Both the position numbers and the translations under genes were made by a program. A DNA stretch of 64,000 bases from Eudorina sp. 2006-703-Eu-15 (Eukaryota > Chlorophyta > Chlorophyceae > Chlamydomonadales > Volvocaceae): positions 62,001 to 126,000 of the forward strand of contig BDSI01000185.1 of the NCBI GenBank assembly GCA_003117195.1. The letters are read 5' to 3'. Under the pieces are notes generated by a model. It was not told where the DNA came from. It saw only the letters and a program-made list of their open reading frames with translations, and did not search any database. Shown piece after piece: positions 22,413-34,030 of the stretch. Position 1 is the first letter of the stretch. Every line of letters starts with the position of its first letter.

Positions 22413-24716
22413 GATGCAAGCGCGCCACAGAAGGCTGTCTAGGAAGGGCGGCCTGTTGGTTTCGGACTTTTCAGCCGAGCTTGTACAAAGCACTTGAGAC
22501 TGACTGAGCTGTCTTGGCAGACCTACCGTGAAGGTGTGTGCATGTCGTGGGGGTAGAGGTTTCGGGGCGGGGTCGCCCTCCCTCCTTCCTTCCGAACTGC
22601 TGGCGCTGTAGGGTCCCCGCATTGGCACGGGCTGCGGGGGCTGCATCCGTGCAGCCTTCATCGGCGGGGCGGTGCACCCCTCATCGGCGGGGCGATGCAC
22701 CCCCATGTGGGCGTACATGGGCGTAGAGGGTCGTAGAGGGACCGGGAGGTAGGAGGGGGCCAGGGGGGTATCACAGTCGTTACAGTGAGGCCCGGGGGCC
22801 GTGAGGCGGGCCGACCCGCATCACACATGAGGGTGCGGGCCTTGAGGAAAATGAATGACCCGCACTGGCAATGGGCAATGGCATCACTCACTGCGTCGAG
22901 CACCGCGCGGCGAACCCAACGACCTGCGCCCTGGGGGGCCGCATCCTCGCGTCCGTCCGTCCGTCCGTCCTTACTTGATAATGTGCGGAATCGCCAGGGC
23001 CCAGGAGACAATCCCGTCAGTACGTGTGTGTGTATGCATGTGTGTGCACGTGTGCACCCATACAGGTGCCCCGTGTGTGTGTGTCTCTCTCTTCTTGACA
23101 CCGACCCCGGGCGAGTGAGGGTCGTGAGTTGCCGCGGAGTTGCCGCGGAGTTGCCGTACTCGTACTGCAAACACTGCCGCTCTGAGGCAGCGGCAGGCGG
23201 TGCGGGCGTCAAGGCTCCAGGGATACGATACGGGGGGTGGCCAGCTGGGTGACTTCAGAGATGATGAAATGACGTCACATTTTATTGAGGCGCCGCGCGA
23301 AGCTCAGCGAGTAGTCCTTCCAGAGTCTCTGCGGGGGCGGGTGGGGGCACGTGGGGACCGGGGGGCAGCAGTGTGTGTGGGGGGGGGGGCGGGTGGGGGC
23401 ACGTGGGGACCGGGGGCAGCAGTGTGTGTGTGTGGGGGGGCGGGTGGGGCACGTGGGGACCGGGGGGCAGCAGTGTGTGTGGGGGGGGGGGAGAGCCAGC
23501 CCGCAGTCGCCATGGGCCAGGGCGGTGTCCAACAACGGATGCGGGGGTAGGCCTCCTTTGGGGATACACTCCAAGGCAGTGATGCGCGCCATCCCCTGTC
23601 CGTGCGAGATGGTTTGGCCGGCACAGGCGAACGGAATGCGAGTTTTGGTTGTCGTGACAGTCTTGAGCTGCGGGGATGTGAAACGTGTGTCGGGAGGCGG
23701 GGGCCTGATGCCGCCGACGCGACGCGACGCACGACGGAGTGCCGTCTCAGTAAGTATCACCGGTATGTTGGCATTTCCCGGTTTCGCCGCCACGATTGAC
23801 ATTCAAGAGGGATGCCGTGAGGCCGCGGGAAGGCGAGAGGTATGGCGCACCTCCTCTTCAGGCGTCAGGGGCTTGACGGGATCCTGGAATTGGGCTTGCT
23901 GGCTTGCGCCGCGCTCATTTGATGATTGGCTGCTTGACAGAAAGGCTTTTGCTGTGCGCGGATCCTCTTCCGCGGTGGCAGTTATCTGCAGGTGGACCGC
24001 AAGTTGAGTCCGTGTCGGACCGAAAGGCTAGATTGGCTAGAAGCAGTACGGGAGGGTGCGCACGCGGCTGTGCACCTGGTCAGTGCCTCACTCACCCTTG
24101 CCAATATCTGGCGACCCGACGTGTCCTTTTTCGGTTGTTCAGTCATAGGGTTGACAGCGGCCCGAAAGTTCAACAGAAGACTCGGATGGTATTAACCACA
24201 AAAACAGTTGCAATGTGATATGACGTTCAATAACACGTTGCGTCGTAAAGTCCTGCGCTCCAGTTCACGGGTTTCGGTCGGACAGCATCGGAAGGGCTGC
24301 AAGTGGTCAGGTTCGAAGGTATTCCTTGCATATCATACCAATTTCTCTGCAGCATGGATGTGGGAATTTGATCGGCACATTAGAGCTGCCTGGACGAGCT
24401 TGTACGACCTTAGACCCTACTTGATGAAGTTACGCAGAGCGTCTCAAAACGTAAGCGTTTCTTTACAGCACGTTATCAAACATATTTGAATCGTTTAATG
24501 GCTACATATTAACTGACTGGTTGAAGCTGGTTGTATTACTGAGCGGTGCGAGCCCGCCGGGGTCCGTACGCGGCGTCGCCTGAGCTTGGATGGGTTGCGG
24601 CGCAAGCGTACACGCGCAAGGTACATCGCCCTTGCTCGCAGGTGAGGGCTGGGCCGCGCCCAGCTCGCCTTGAAAAATGTAATGGACATGTGTGCGCCCC
24701 GCGCGGCTGCGCGCAG
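22413..24716. other. Non-coding stretch (intergenic or long intron) with minisatellite
   Basis: No convincing exon was found. It contains a short direct repeat (catcggcggggcgrtgcacc, near 22,660-22,705), Tn/GTn-rich tracts near 23,020-23,080, a G-rich minisatellite at 23,335-23,495, and an AT-richer segment at 23,900-24,540. A TGTAA lies at about 24,678, just before the first clear exon of the next gene. It could end a transcript arriving from upstream. Confidence 0.4.
23335..23495. repeat. G-rich minisatellite, three units
   Basis: Units of roughly 55 bp contain gggcacgtggggaccggggg, cagcagtgtgtgtg and a G run, separated by small indels. Located in the non-coding stretch between HIKESHI and the EF1G-domain gene. 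Confidence 0.85.
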
Positions 24717-26065
24717 GATCAGAGCAGGGGGCGGAGAAGGAGGTATCAGAAAGCAACAAAAACGTCTCAGCGCCCATTGCGGAGGACTTAAAGGCGGTCA
24801 AGGATCCGCAGGTCAAGGGCGTCGAGCAGCCCATCGGCACCGCACCATCCGCCGGGGGCGGGCCTGGGGTCGCCGCCCCGGGCGGCGCCGCACCTGACGA
24901 CACTCCCCCTAGCGACACCAGCACCTCTCGTGGTCCCCAATTCCCCGCCGGGGGCGGCCAGGCCGATGACCCCCTCCTCCTCGCCAGCTCCGCCAGCGTC
25001 GCCGCCTCGGCGCGCTCCGAGACCACACCGGTAGAGCCGCTGCAGCTGCAGCCCTCCTCCTCCTCCCCCTCCCAGCCGCAACTCCCCCCGCTGCCTCATC
25101 GCTCGGCCCCCGCCGCACAGCCCTGGCAAGCAACCGCCCCCTCGGCCTCATCGCCGCAGTGGCCCCAATCACCGGCGCAACAACAGCAGCGGCAGCCCCA
25201 GGGTCCCCCCTCGGGCTCGCCCTCGCAGCGGGCAGCCTCACCCGCCTCGGGGGGAGCCACCAACGGCGGCGGCTGTGCCTCCCCCAACACCACCCGGCTC
25301 GTGCTGGCGGGCTCCGTGTCATCGGGGTTCGGGGACCTGGACCCCAGGTCCTCGTCCCCCACCCCACTGGGGTCGCGGGGCATGTCCTCGGGCGTGCTGG
25401 ACCCCGCCATCACACCCACCTCCCAGACCGCCACGGTCACCCTGTTGCCTAATCAGGCGCCCGGGGGCGGCGCCGCGCCGTCGAGGTACACGGACGCGGG
25501 GGACCTGGCCATCTCGGCCCACTCGTACGACCTGGACGGCGGGGGCGGCGGCAGCGACGACGATGACGACGAACTGGACGCGCTGTGAGTGGCAGTCGTA
25601 GTAGTATTGGTAGCAGCAGAAGTACGGCACATCGTACGGCGCAGAGGGAGAAGAATTCTTATGCGGGGTGCGGGGACCGGGGCGGTTTTAGCTCGAGGTG
25701 CAGCAAGAGGAGGGTCCAGAGCTTCGCAGGGGCGATGGACAGGCGGCCCCAGGGGGTCCCAGGTGGGGTCAGGTGGGAGAATCGGGGTTTGGTTTTGACA
25801 GAGGGGACAGGCGAGTGAGCAAAACCGATTCAAGGCACGGCCATGGGCGACCCAGATCGCCAGAAGGCCCCATCGCGTATCCGACACGCGTGCGCGGGAA
25901 ACTTGATGAGATGATCAACCAGCTGCGGACCGCTGATGGTTCGGTCGGGTTGGGCGGGACAATTCGTCCCGAGCGGACTCTAGGGGGGGTCACTCGGGCG
26001 GGGCGGGACGGGGCAGGGCGGGGGTGCGAGAGAAGGGCGATGTGGCGGCAGTGGGGGGAAGGCGG

Positions 26066-26104
<39 letters not shown>

Positions 26105-27355
26105 GTTACCTGGGACGGACACCTCTTGACCCCGGGACGGACGGACGGACGGACCTGCCAGGCCGACGGGCCTCCAACGCCAGTGCGACTGCAGGCCCGG
26201 TGTCCGCACATCCGGTTGGCTCGTTGCTCCCGCTGGGGCCGGTTGTGGGCCCAGTTTGGGTGGAAACGGTCTCACCCCGCGGCTGCGGCCCCTGCCCCTG
26301 GCCCCCAGCCGCGGACTCGACCCGCCGCCCCCGAATCGGGTTCGAAGCAGTCGATCCATCTCTCCCGCCCGCTCTCCCCGCCCGCTCCCGCTCCCCCCCT
26401 CAGGTTCACCCTCCAAGCTTGGAAGCGGTACTACAGCTACAACAAGAAGAAGGCCAGAGACCTCCTGGTGAGGGTGGGGGGTGGGGGAGTGGCCTGGGGC
26501 CGGGGGGCGGGGAGGGAGGGGGCGGGGTCGCCCAGGGGGAAGAATCTGGATCTGGGTTTGGATCTGGGTTGGGATCTGAGTTTGGATCTTCGTTCGGGCC
26601 AGCGGGTCAGTGGGGTATTTCCCCGGAACTTCCGTCCCCCCACCCTGCCTACTTTGCTTGGGCCCTTCCCCCTCCCTGCCCGTCCCACTCTTCGCAGAAG
26701 TACTTTTGGCGCAGGTTCCCCCCGGACGAGTACAGCTGCTTCTGCGTCAGCTACCGCAACCAGGACCTCTTCGTGCTGCCCTTCATGGCAAGTCAGATAC
26801 CGTACGGGGGGGCGGCGGGGCGGGGCGGGGAGGGGGAGGGGGCGGGCAGGGTCGGATTGGGTCGGGTCTCCGATAAATGTTGTACCTCAAACGCGATACG
26901 GAGAATGCACCGCCTCATCCGTAGCCCCTTGGACCGCTGAACTGTCACATTGCACCTCACGCCCCCGCCGCTACGCCCCCGCCCCCACGCTCCCACCCCT
27001 ACGCCCCCCGCCCCCGGCTCCCGCCTGTCTCACCCCTCGCCTCCCCATTCAGGCGGAGAACTGCATGCACGGCTACTGCGCGCGGCTGGAGGACCTGGGT
27101 CTGGTTTCGGAGCTCTTCCTCCAGATGGTCGTACTGCACGACCCCGAGCTGGACCAGTACCGCATCGTGGGGCTGCTGCTGGTGCCCGGACAGACGCTGC
27201 CGCCGCCGCTGGCCGCGCTGGCCGCCTTCGACGGCTTCGTGTACCAGCGGGCCGAGACGGGTCGCACGCTGGTGAAGCAGTTCCTTTCGGCGCTGCTGCT
27301 GGGGGTCAGCCCCATGTACAGCCTGAGGCTGGTCAGTGCGCGGGAGGTGCTGTGA
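24717..27355 (+). CDS. Protein with C-terminal eEF1B-gamma (EF1G) domain on a long disordered region; 5' end unresolved
   Basis: The EF1G domain is the conserved C-terminal module of translation elongation factor eEF1B-gamma. Exons 24717-25584, 26404-26467, 26698-26787 and 27053-27355 join in phase. The first is entered in phase, so at least one upstream exon is missing. It encodes about 285 residues rich in Pro, Ser, Gln and Gly, ending in an acidic DDDDDELDAL linker. The apparent stop at 25,586 lies inside the intron, whose donor is a perfect gtgagt. The domain follows: LQAWKRYYSYNKKKARDLL, KYFWRRFPPDEYSCF, LFVLPFMAEN, GYCARLEDLG, QYRIVGLLLVPGQ and a C-terminal helix. The acidic linker followed by WKR-YS and YFW..F is characteristic of eEF1B-gamma. 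The usual N-terminal GST domain is not visible, and the disordered region is atypical. Intron 26788-27052 has a GC donor. It may be a divergent paralogue rather than the housekeeping factor. Confidence 0.7.
26064..26106. repeat. (GGGTGA)n hexanucleotide array in the first resolved intron of the EF1G-domain gene
   Basis: About six to seven copies of ggtgag. Each unit resembles a gtgag splice donor, so cryptic donors are possible. Confidence 0.9.
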
Positions 27356-28479
27356 GGGGGTGAGGGTGAGGTGACGAGCGAGCGGATGGGGGCAGGAGGG
27401 GCCGCAGGAGGGGCGCAGGCGGCAGGCGCATTGGGTGGGAGGGGGGTGAGGGGGGAAGCGCTGCGCGGTGCGGTGGTGGTGTGCCCTGTATGGGGGCTGC
27501 GGGTATTGAAACGCGCCATGGAAGGAGGTTCCGTGGTGGATGTGGGGGATGTGGGGTATGTCCTTCATGTTCTGGGATGCTGTGGGGCTGGTGTCGGGCC
27601 GGTGCCGGCACTGTCGTAGTGCCGTACCCGGCATGTTCGTACGTGCCGTACTATGCGCAAGGGACACCGAGACCGAGCCGTGCCCCGGGGCGATGGTTGT
27701 TTATTCCTGTGAGGGCCGCGGATGTTCGGCTGTCTGGCTGTTTAAGGTTTTGTTGCATTGGGTTTTGCAGCCTACGCGTCAAGGTGTGGTGAGTTGGTGA
27801 GGGAACTCTCCCCAGACAGGATTGGAATCGGATCGGATCGGATGGGTTCATTCCGGGAACACAATTCTCATGCGACTGCCGCGCGGCGCTTCGTCTGCTG
27901 GAAAGCGTCTCACGTGCCCACGTGCTCCGCTCGCAGTGGCGGCGGGCAACCGGCGGGGGCGCGGTGCGAGCGGGCGGCGTGCAACCCCGCGCTGCGCTGC
28001 GCTGCGCTGCGCCGCTCTTTGTTCCGGATGTTGGACTCCATCCCTAGGTCCCTACCCCCAACCCCCCACCAGCGGATGCCTCTGGCAGCACGGGCCGGTC
28101 GGGGGCCGGTCGGGGTTGAAGCCCAGACGCCCTCCACCGATACGATGAATGGGGCGACCAGGTGGAGGGGTAGGAGGATCTCAAGTGCTCTCGGGGTGCG
28201 GCGCGTGGGGCCAGCGGGTAGGGGGCCGCGCGGGGAGCCGGGCGCCGATGGAGAGCCGGGGGGGAAGCCGGGCGCGGGTAGTCGAGGGACCCGGCACACA
28301 TTTAAGCTGTCAGTTCACGTGTCCCCGCAGCGGTTTCGTGTCCTGTCCTGCCCTAGCTGACGTGGCCCGACCCCGCCTGTGTCGCCACGTCTCCGTCAGC
28401 GGGGGTCGGGCAGGGTAGGATGGTTCATACACATGGGGGTTGCGGGGTAGGGTGCGGGGTGGGGTGCGGGGCGCGAGGG
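27356..28479. other. Intergenic between the EF1G-domain gene and the left repeat arm
   Basis: No convincing gene was seen. It contains the presumed 3' UTR of the upstream gene, a gatcg-type short repeat near 27,825 and G-rich tracts. The short open frames overlap on several strands and lack any recognised motif. Confidence 0.4.
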
Positions 28480-29400
28480 AGTTACCGTTGGGAGTTACTC
28501 CGTCGCTCTGTGCAACCACAGAGCGAGAAAGAGCGGCTGTGAACCGGTGCGGGTGCGGCGCCGCCGTTAGCCTGCCCCATTGCGGCGGCCTTGAGGGGGC
28601 AGGTGTGCAGGAGGTGTAGGCACGTGGGAGTGTCGCGTGCGTACGACAACGACTGGGCAACCCAACCGGGTATCTGGGTGCGTAGCGGCGCGGCGTCGGG
28701 GGCGTCGGCGGGGGCGGTACCGCACCGGGGACAGCTCCAGGGCGCCTCGCGTCGCCGCACCCCCGCGACGTCAGCATCACACGCGCAACCTCACAAACCC
28801 CCCACACACAACATGTGCCAGTAGTGCGTGCTCCGCTGTGTGGCACGGTACTGTTGTTTGTTTTGGTTTTAGGAGTTCGTTGGTTTGGTGTCAGGAGGGT
28901 TGCTGGGGGGCGGTTTCGGTACCGAAAACGGCTTTTGACAGGTAACGGACGCGCAAGGGTAGATGGTAGATGGTACTTGTGTTGGTTTTGTGCGGGGGGG
29001 CCCTCTGCGGCAGCGGTTGGGTGCCGTACCTCCCCGGCGGTTGGGTGCCGTACCTCCCCGGGGAGGGGCTTCCACCCTCGGATCGTGGGGTTAGGTGCTT
29101 GAGGGTGTGCTGGGCGGCGGGGCAACCCATCCAACCATATTGATGAATCGATGGAGAGGAGGAGGAGGTCGGGAAGGAGCGCGGGAACGGAGCAGGCGGC
29201 GAGCAGCGAAAGGCGGCATTCCTTTTAACCTTGGGTAGGCCGAGGCGTGATGACCGTACACCAGACCCATGGGTCGCGACGCATGTGGAGAGGGGGCCCA
29301 CCTCCTCCCCGGGGGCCGCTTTTGATGGCTCGGCCGCGCTCGTACAGCCACGGGCATTTCGTTGAGGCCGCCGCCGCCGCAGCAGCAGCAGCCCATATTG
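28480..29400 (+). repeat. Repeat segment A, left copy
   Basis: Blocks of this segment match the reverse complement of 58,510-59,395 in the same relative order. Shared blocks include the cgtcgctctg...cagagcgag hairpin-like motif with ccggtgcgggtg (28,495-28,555 versus 59,330-59,370), acaacatgtgcca (28,810), gatggagagg with gaaggagcgcgggaacggagc (29,150-29,195), and the run from catgggtcgcga to gctcgtacagccacgggca (29,268-29,356). Identity is patchy with indels, so this is an older or more diverged repeat than segment B. Confidence 0.75.
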
Positions 29401-29816
29401 GGCGCTGCGAGTTGCAAGGTGCGCATCGTTTCGCGCACTGCCGCGCGCCGTTTGAGAAACCCGCAATATTGATGTGGGTCGGCGAAAACGACCACTTTTG
29501 CCACCCTGGACCACTGAGGCTCGTCGTAACGACTAGAGAATCCAGCGTTTAAATTACCAGACAGAATTTTCCCAGCGCAACCCGCTCGCTCTTCCATGGA
29601 GCAAACTCCATGCCTGACGTACAACGATTCGCCCTTATGGCGACCCTGGCGCCAAAACCCTCCCTGTACAGCCGTCGGCGCCTTTGAAAGGGCAACCGAA
29701 TCATGACTTTTACAGTTTATTCTTCCTCATCGGAAAGCTGTTATGCATGATTTCTGGCGGCTAAGCTTGTCAGCTCGACGCGCTACCAACCGTTCTATTG
29801 ATAGTCCCCGCAGCGG

Positions 29817-31736
29817 ATGGCAGAGCCGACGCAAAGCCCGCTGCAGGAAGCTGCTGAACCCTCAGCAACCCCCAAGACCAAGGCGATTTCAGATGTGGCA
29901 AGTTTCCTTCGACTTGCCATCCGCATCGTGCTGTTCGAGACAGCCGGAGCGGCGCAGCGGTCAGCCAGGCTTGGTGTCGTGACTGTTGACGATGTGCAGA
30001 AGGCTGCGAATTTCAGCAGATGGTCAGCGCTGCGGAAGCTCTTGACCGCACCCAAGTCGAGTTTGCTGCTTACCAAGCTGTTCGCGGTGTCTCTCCGCAG
30101 TGCGGAAATAGCGGTTGAGGGCTCGGACAGGCAGCGAGCCGACGCCTTCGTGTGGTTGGCGAATGGACTAGTGGCGTCAGTCGTCACCACCTTGCTGCAC
30201 GTGGAGCGGTCGGCAGACGAAGCGGCCGGGGAACAGCAGCAGCAACAGCAGCGGGCGGCCGCGGAGCGGGTGGCGACAGCGCTTCTCCGGTCTGGTATGC
30301 TGAGCTGCGCTGCACGACTCGCCGCCGCCGCACCGCCGCCGCAGCCCCCCGGCGGGATTTCACTGGCCGCCTCGATCTCACTAGCTCGTTATACAACTCT
30401 TATCGAAAATGCGATCGACTTGGTGGTCATCTAGGCTGCTGCCGGACCGACGGGCCGCTCGACGGCCGTCGCAGGTGGCGGCTCCCGCGCCGCCCCCTGC
30501 ACTCGCGCGGAGATCGTGGAGCTACTGGAGTCATCGCAGCTGCTGGAGCACCTGGCCAAAGCGGCACTCGGGGCCCGGATACCGCATTACGACTTCTCCT
30601 ACTGTGTTAACGTCGTTTTAAGGCACTTTACCTTCGAACCCCGGCAGCAGCAGCTTGGAGCACAGCAGCAGCCGGCACCACAGCAGCAGCAGCAGCAGCT
30701 GCAGCCGCAGCCGCGCCGCGCGTTCGCACCCAGCCGATGGCTGCAGTTCGGTACGGCGGCTGAGGCGGTCGCCGTGCTGCCCTGGTACGACGGCGGTACA
30801 ATGTACGGGCTGCCGGATCACGTGGCCCAGGGAATCAGGGCGGCGATATCCACTTTTGCTGCCGTACACAGCCTCCGGCGCTGGGTTACCTTGCTCCTGC
30901 CCTGGGGAGGGATGCCGCCCGAACCTCTCCTCAGCGCCGCCGCCGTACACGAGGTGGCCGTTCGGATCGCCCGCTGCTGCCTGGGCGCCGTCACAGTCCC
31001 AGATGGCCCGACAGCGACCCATGGGACAGTGCAGGCGGCCGCAGCGGGAGATGCCGGCCTCAGCGCGCGGGAGGCCCAGGTGCACAACTGCAAGACCGCC
31101 GTACAGGCGCTGGCTCTCGCCCATGACGTGTCCGTACGGCATCGAAGGTGCAGCACGCGGCAGGCGGCCGCCACCTCCGCCTCCGCTGCCACCGCCGCCG
31201 GGCGGTCGGCTGCGGTCGCCGCTGGGTCCGTCGAGGCCCCGGGTGGCAGCAGCATGACGGCAGGTCAGCCTCCCGCGTCGCTAAAAATGTCGCAGGCGAT
31301 GCGAGATGAAACTGCCGTACTCATGGCGAGCGCTGCTACCCCTCCCGACGCCGTCGGAGCGGTTGGCGATGGCCTCAGTTGCGGTGGCGGGGGCTGGGGC
31401 GATGCAGCGGACGTGGACGAGCGTGTGAGCGCCGGGGCACCGGGCCTGGCGCTGGGCGGAGGCGATGGTGGTTTCGGAGCCCTCGGTGCGGCAGCACTGG
31501 GCCGCCGCCTGTCCCCGCCGTGGGCGCGGCCAGCCAGCTGGTGGGGCGAGACGGTGAGGGCGCTGCACCGGGTCGCGGAACTGGCTTCGGAGCTGGCTTG
31601 GGCGGTGGCTTCGGAGCTGCAGCTCAAGGTTCAACTGATGTACGACACGGAGGCGTTGGTCGGGCTCCGGGTGATGTCTCTCGCGCCATTTGCGGATAGG
31701 CTCCCTGGTGAGTGTGCGTTGCGACTGTCGTACTAG
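29817..31736 (+). pseudogene. Decayed copy of repeat-borne gene B1 (premature TAG at 30,432)
   Basis: The frame from ATG 29,817 (MAEPTQSPLQEA) runs to an in-frame TAG at 30,432-30,434 after IENAIDLVVI. The right-arm copy has TTG at that position and continues LAAAGPTGRS. Beyond the TAG the same frame remains open to 31,736 and is nearly identical to the right-arm copy (for example LPWYDGGTMYGLPDHVAQGI). A second stop replaces Tyr at RLSY (tac tag, versus tac tat in the right copy). The protein is Ala-rich with short helical-looking segments, a poly-Gln run and no recognised domain. The first 60 codons differ from the right copy between DDVQKAANF and APKSSLLLTK, suggesting a local rearrangement. 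The TAG could be spliced out only by an undetected intron, so the pseudogene call is an inference. Confidence 0.65.
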
Positions 31737-32051
31737 GTGGGGGTTAGCAAATGCTGAGTGAAGGGGCTGACGCCTGTGGAGACATGGCCAAGAGCGTGTA
31801 CGGCAATCAGAGATCGTACGGCAATCAGAGATAAGGCCAAGCATGACGCCACCATCTTGTTCGCTGAGGATAACATACTTGTTGGTGGGGCCGTTGGGTC
31901 AACGGCATGACTGACTGCTTGTTTCGCCGTGCTTTCCATTCGCCTTCACCACCATCCCGAAACAACGTTTCCAACCAAGTTATAAACGGTACTCCACACC
32001 GTTAGGGGAATCTCACCTACCTGCACCTACCTCTTCGCGTTCGTACAACGA

Positions 32052-33550
32052 ATGACTGTCCTCCCGCTCGACATGCCGTACATCCTGGCTTCCGCAGCCC
32101 GGCTCCCCGCCACGTCGCCGCCCGAGCTGTCCGCCGCCCTCGCGGCCGGCCTGGTCCCCGCCCTGGAGCATCTCCTGCGCGCCGCCTACCTGGCCGGCGC
32201 TGACACGCTCAACCCCTCCAGGTCAATTGCACGAGGGACCGACCAGCCCTACCTGCGGCTGCTGGCCGCCGTACTCCGCTGGCCGCAGCTGGGCTGGCTG
32301 ATGGCGTACGGCCAGCCGGTCGAGGTGATTGATCTGCTTGGGACCCTGCGTGAAGTTACGCACACGTGGAGGAACTACTTCCCGGCTCGGACGTCGCTGT
32401 GGCAAGGGTCCAGGACCCAGAGCGTCCAGGGCCTCAGCCTTGACGCCGCGACGGCCGCCCTGGACTGGGCGGTGGAGGCGGCAGCGGGGGCAGCGACACC
32501 GGCGGCGTCATCGGCGGGCGGTTCAGGGCCATCCGCTCGTGTAGCGCCACAGGTGGCCGCAGGTGGCCCCCGGGCTGCCCGACATCGGGACGGCGGCGGC
32601 AGCAGTAGCGGCCGGGTCGGGGACGGCGGCAGCAGCGGCAGCCGGGTCGGGGACGGCGGCGGCAGCAGCAGCCGGGTCGGGGACGGCGGCGGCAGCAGCA
32701 GCCGGGTCGGGGACGGCGGCGGCAGCAGCAGCCGGGGTGGGGACGGCGGCAGCAGCAGCTACATTGACTGCACCCGTGGAGACGAGGAGGGCAGCGGCGG
32801 CGACAGCCCGGGTTGCTGCACGAGCGACCCGGCGGGTCAGCAGGTCAAGTGGGGCCTGCGTTACCTCCTGGAATGGTGGGTTCCGTTCTGGTCGGATGAG
32901 ATCAGCCACGGCATTGAGCTATCGTCAGTCGTAAGCAAGACCGTAGCCCGGGTGATGCTGCCTGGGTGCTTCATCCGGGACACTCTGCGGGCGGTGGGTG
33001 TCCTCCTGGACCAGATAGAGCTGTGCGCCAGGGAAGGTATCGGAGGGGCTGCAGCCGCCGCGGCGACATCTCCGGGCGGGGCTGAGGGCAGCGCCGGTGT
33101 GCCAGAACGGCCGCTGCCGCTGCCGCCTGTGCAGGAGAGCGGTGGTGGTGGCACGGACTCGACCGCGCTGGACTGGGTTCGGGTGGCCCTCACCACCCAG
33201 GGGCAGGTGCCGGAGATGCTCTACCGGCTCGCTGACGCCGCCAGTCGCGGCCGGGTGCCCGACTCCGTGCTGGGGCTGCTGCGGCGCGTCGGCTACCAGA
33301 TGCTGCTGTACTGCGGGAGGGGGTGCGCAGCGGCGCCGACAGCGGCTTCACCTCTGTGACCAAGCCGCTCCAGGCATTCAATGCGCTGTACGGCACTAAG
33401 GCCGCCCGACCGGACCCGGAGCTCATGTCGCTGTTCAGGAGTGTACGGGACGGCGGGGGACCGTCGACGGCGCGTCCGGCCGTTCCACCACCGCCGACGA
33501 CGGCGTACCGGGGGCATTTTCTGCGCATGTTCCCCCGGTGGACGTCGTAG
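32052..33550 (+). pseudogene. Decayed copy of repeat-borne gene B2 (frameshift near 33,312)
   Basis: The frame from ATG 32,052 (MTVLPLDMPYILASAARLPA) parallels the intact right-arm frame 61,913-60,285. It loses phase after VGYQMLLYCG. Here 25 bp present in the right copy (between two gtact repeats) are missing. The frame then stops at 33,359, while the homologous residues continue in another frame (TKPLQAFNALYG ...) to 33,550. Residues near 32,585-32,760 are an in-frame minisatellite of DGGGSSSRVG-type units, about six here and three in the right copy. The recognisable core, SDEISHGIELSSVV to TALDWVRVALTTQGQ, matches no family I know. Confidence 0.65.
32586..32760 (+). repeat. In-frame 30-bp minisatellite in B2
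   Basis: Units of about 30 bp with the core ggcggcagcagcagccgggt repeat five to six times. They encode Gly/Ser/Arg/Asp decapeptides. The right-arm copy has only about three units, so copy number has changed since duplication. Confidence 0.85.
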
Positions 33551-33639
33551 TGCGTGTGAGAGCGAGCGGAAATGCGCTGGGGTTGGGATCTGGGTGATGA
33601 AGAAGCAACACACGACACACAGTGCAACACACGAGTCCG

Positions 33640-34030
33640 CCGCGGAACGACCATGTCCAGACCAGCGGGTGTACGGATATCCGCACCCTACTGGAGGGCA
33701 ATATGTCCCATTGGTTTGCTGGTGGATCCATGAACGTGTGGGTTCGCTGGGGCCGACATCCCAGGGCACCGGCAGCGACGGTTGTCCCATAAGAGGGACG
33801 GAGGCATATGAGACGGACCGCTGCAGTGTCGCACACACATGTGTCGTAAATGTGGCAGCATTCGTGCTGGCTGCTAAGTAGTTGTTGTCAGGCTGTGCGT
33901 GTATGACATGAATGCAGTCTGTCGGCTTTACATGATTGGGTGGCAATGTACGGAGTACAGCAGACGTCCGCATCGGGAGTACAGAGGGTGGGTGGGGAAC
34001 TGGGGAGACATACACACAAGCCACGTTCAT
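33640..34030 (+). repeat. Repeat segment C, left copy
   Basis: Matches the reverse complement of about 59,450-59,875. Shared blocks include gctggtggatccatgaacgtg, gttcgctggggccgacat, gaccgctgcagtgtcg, tcaggctgtgcgtgta and ggggaactgggga. It lies directly after B2 in both copies. The left copy lacks about 400 bp found between B2 and C on the right. Confidence 0.75.

Noticed and set aside
24220..24488. Short plus-strand frame with aromatic residues in an AT-rich stretch
   Set aside because: No homology recognised, no splice context and no good start environment; probably chance in AT-richer DNA.
26064..26106. GGGTGA array considered as telomeric
   Set aside because: The unit differs from the green-algal TTTTAGGG-type repeat, is short, and sits inside an intron.
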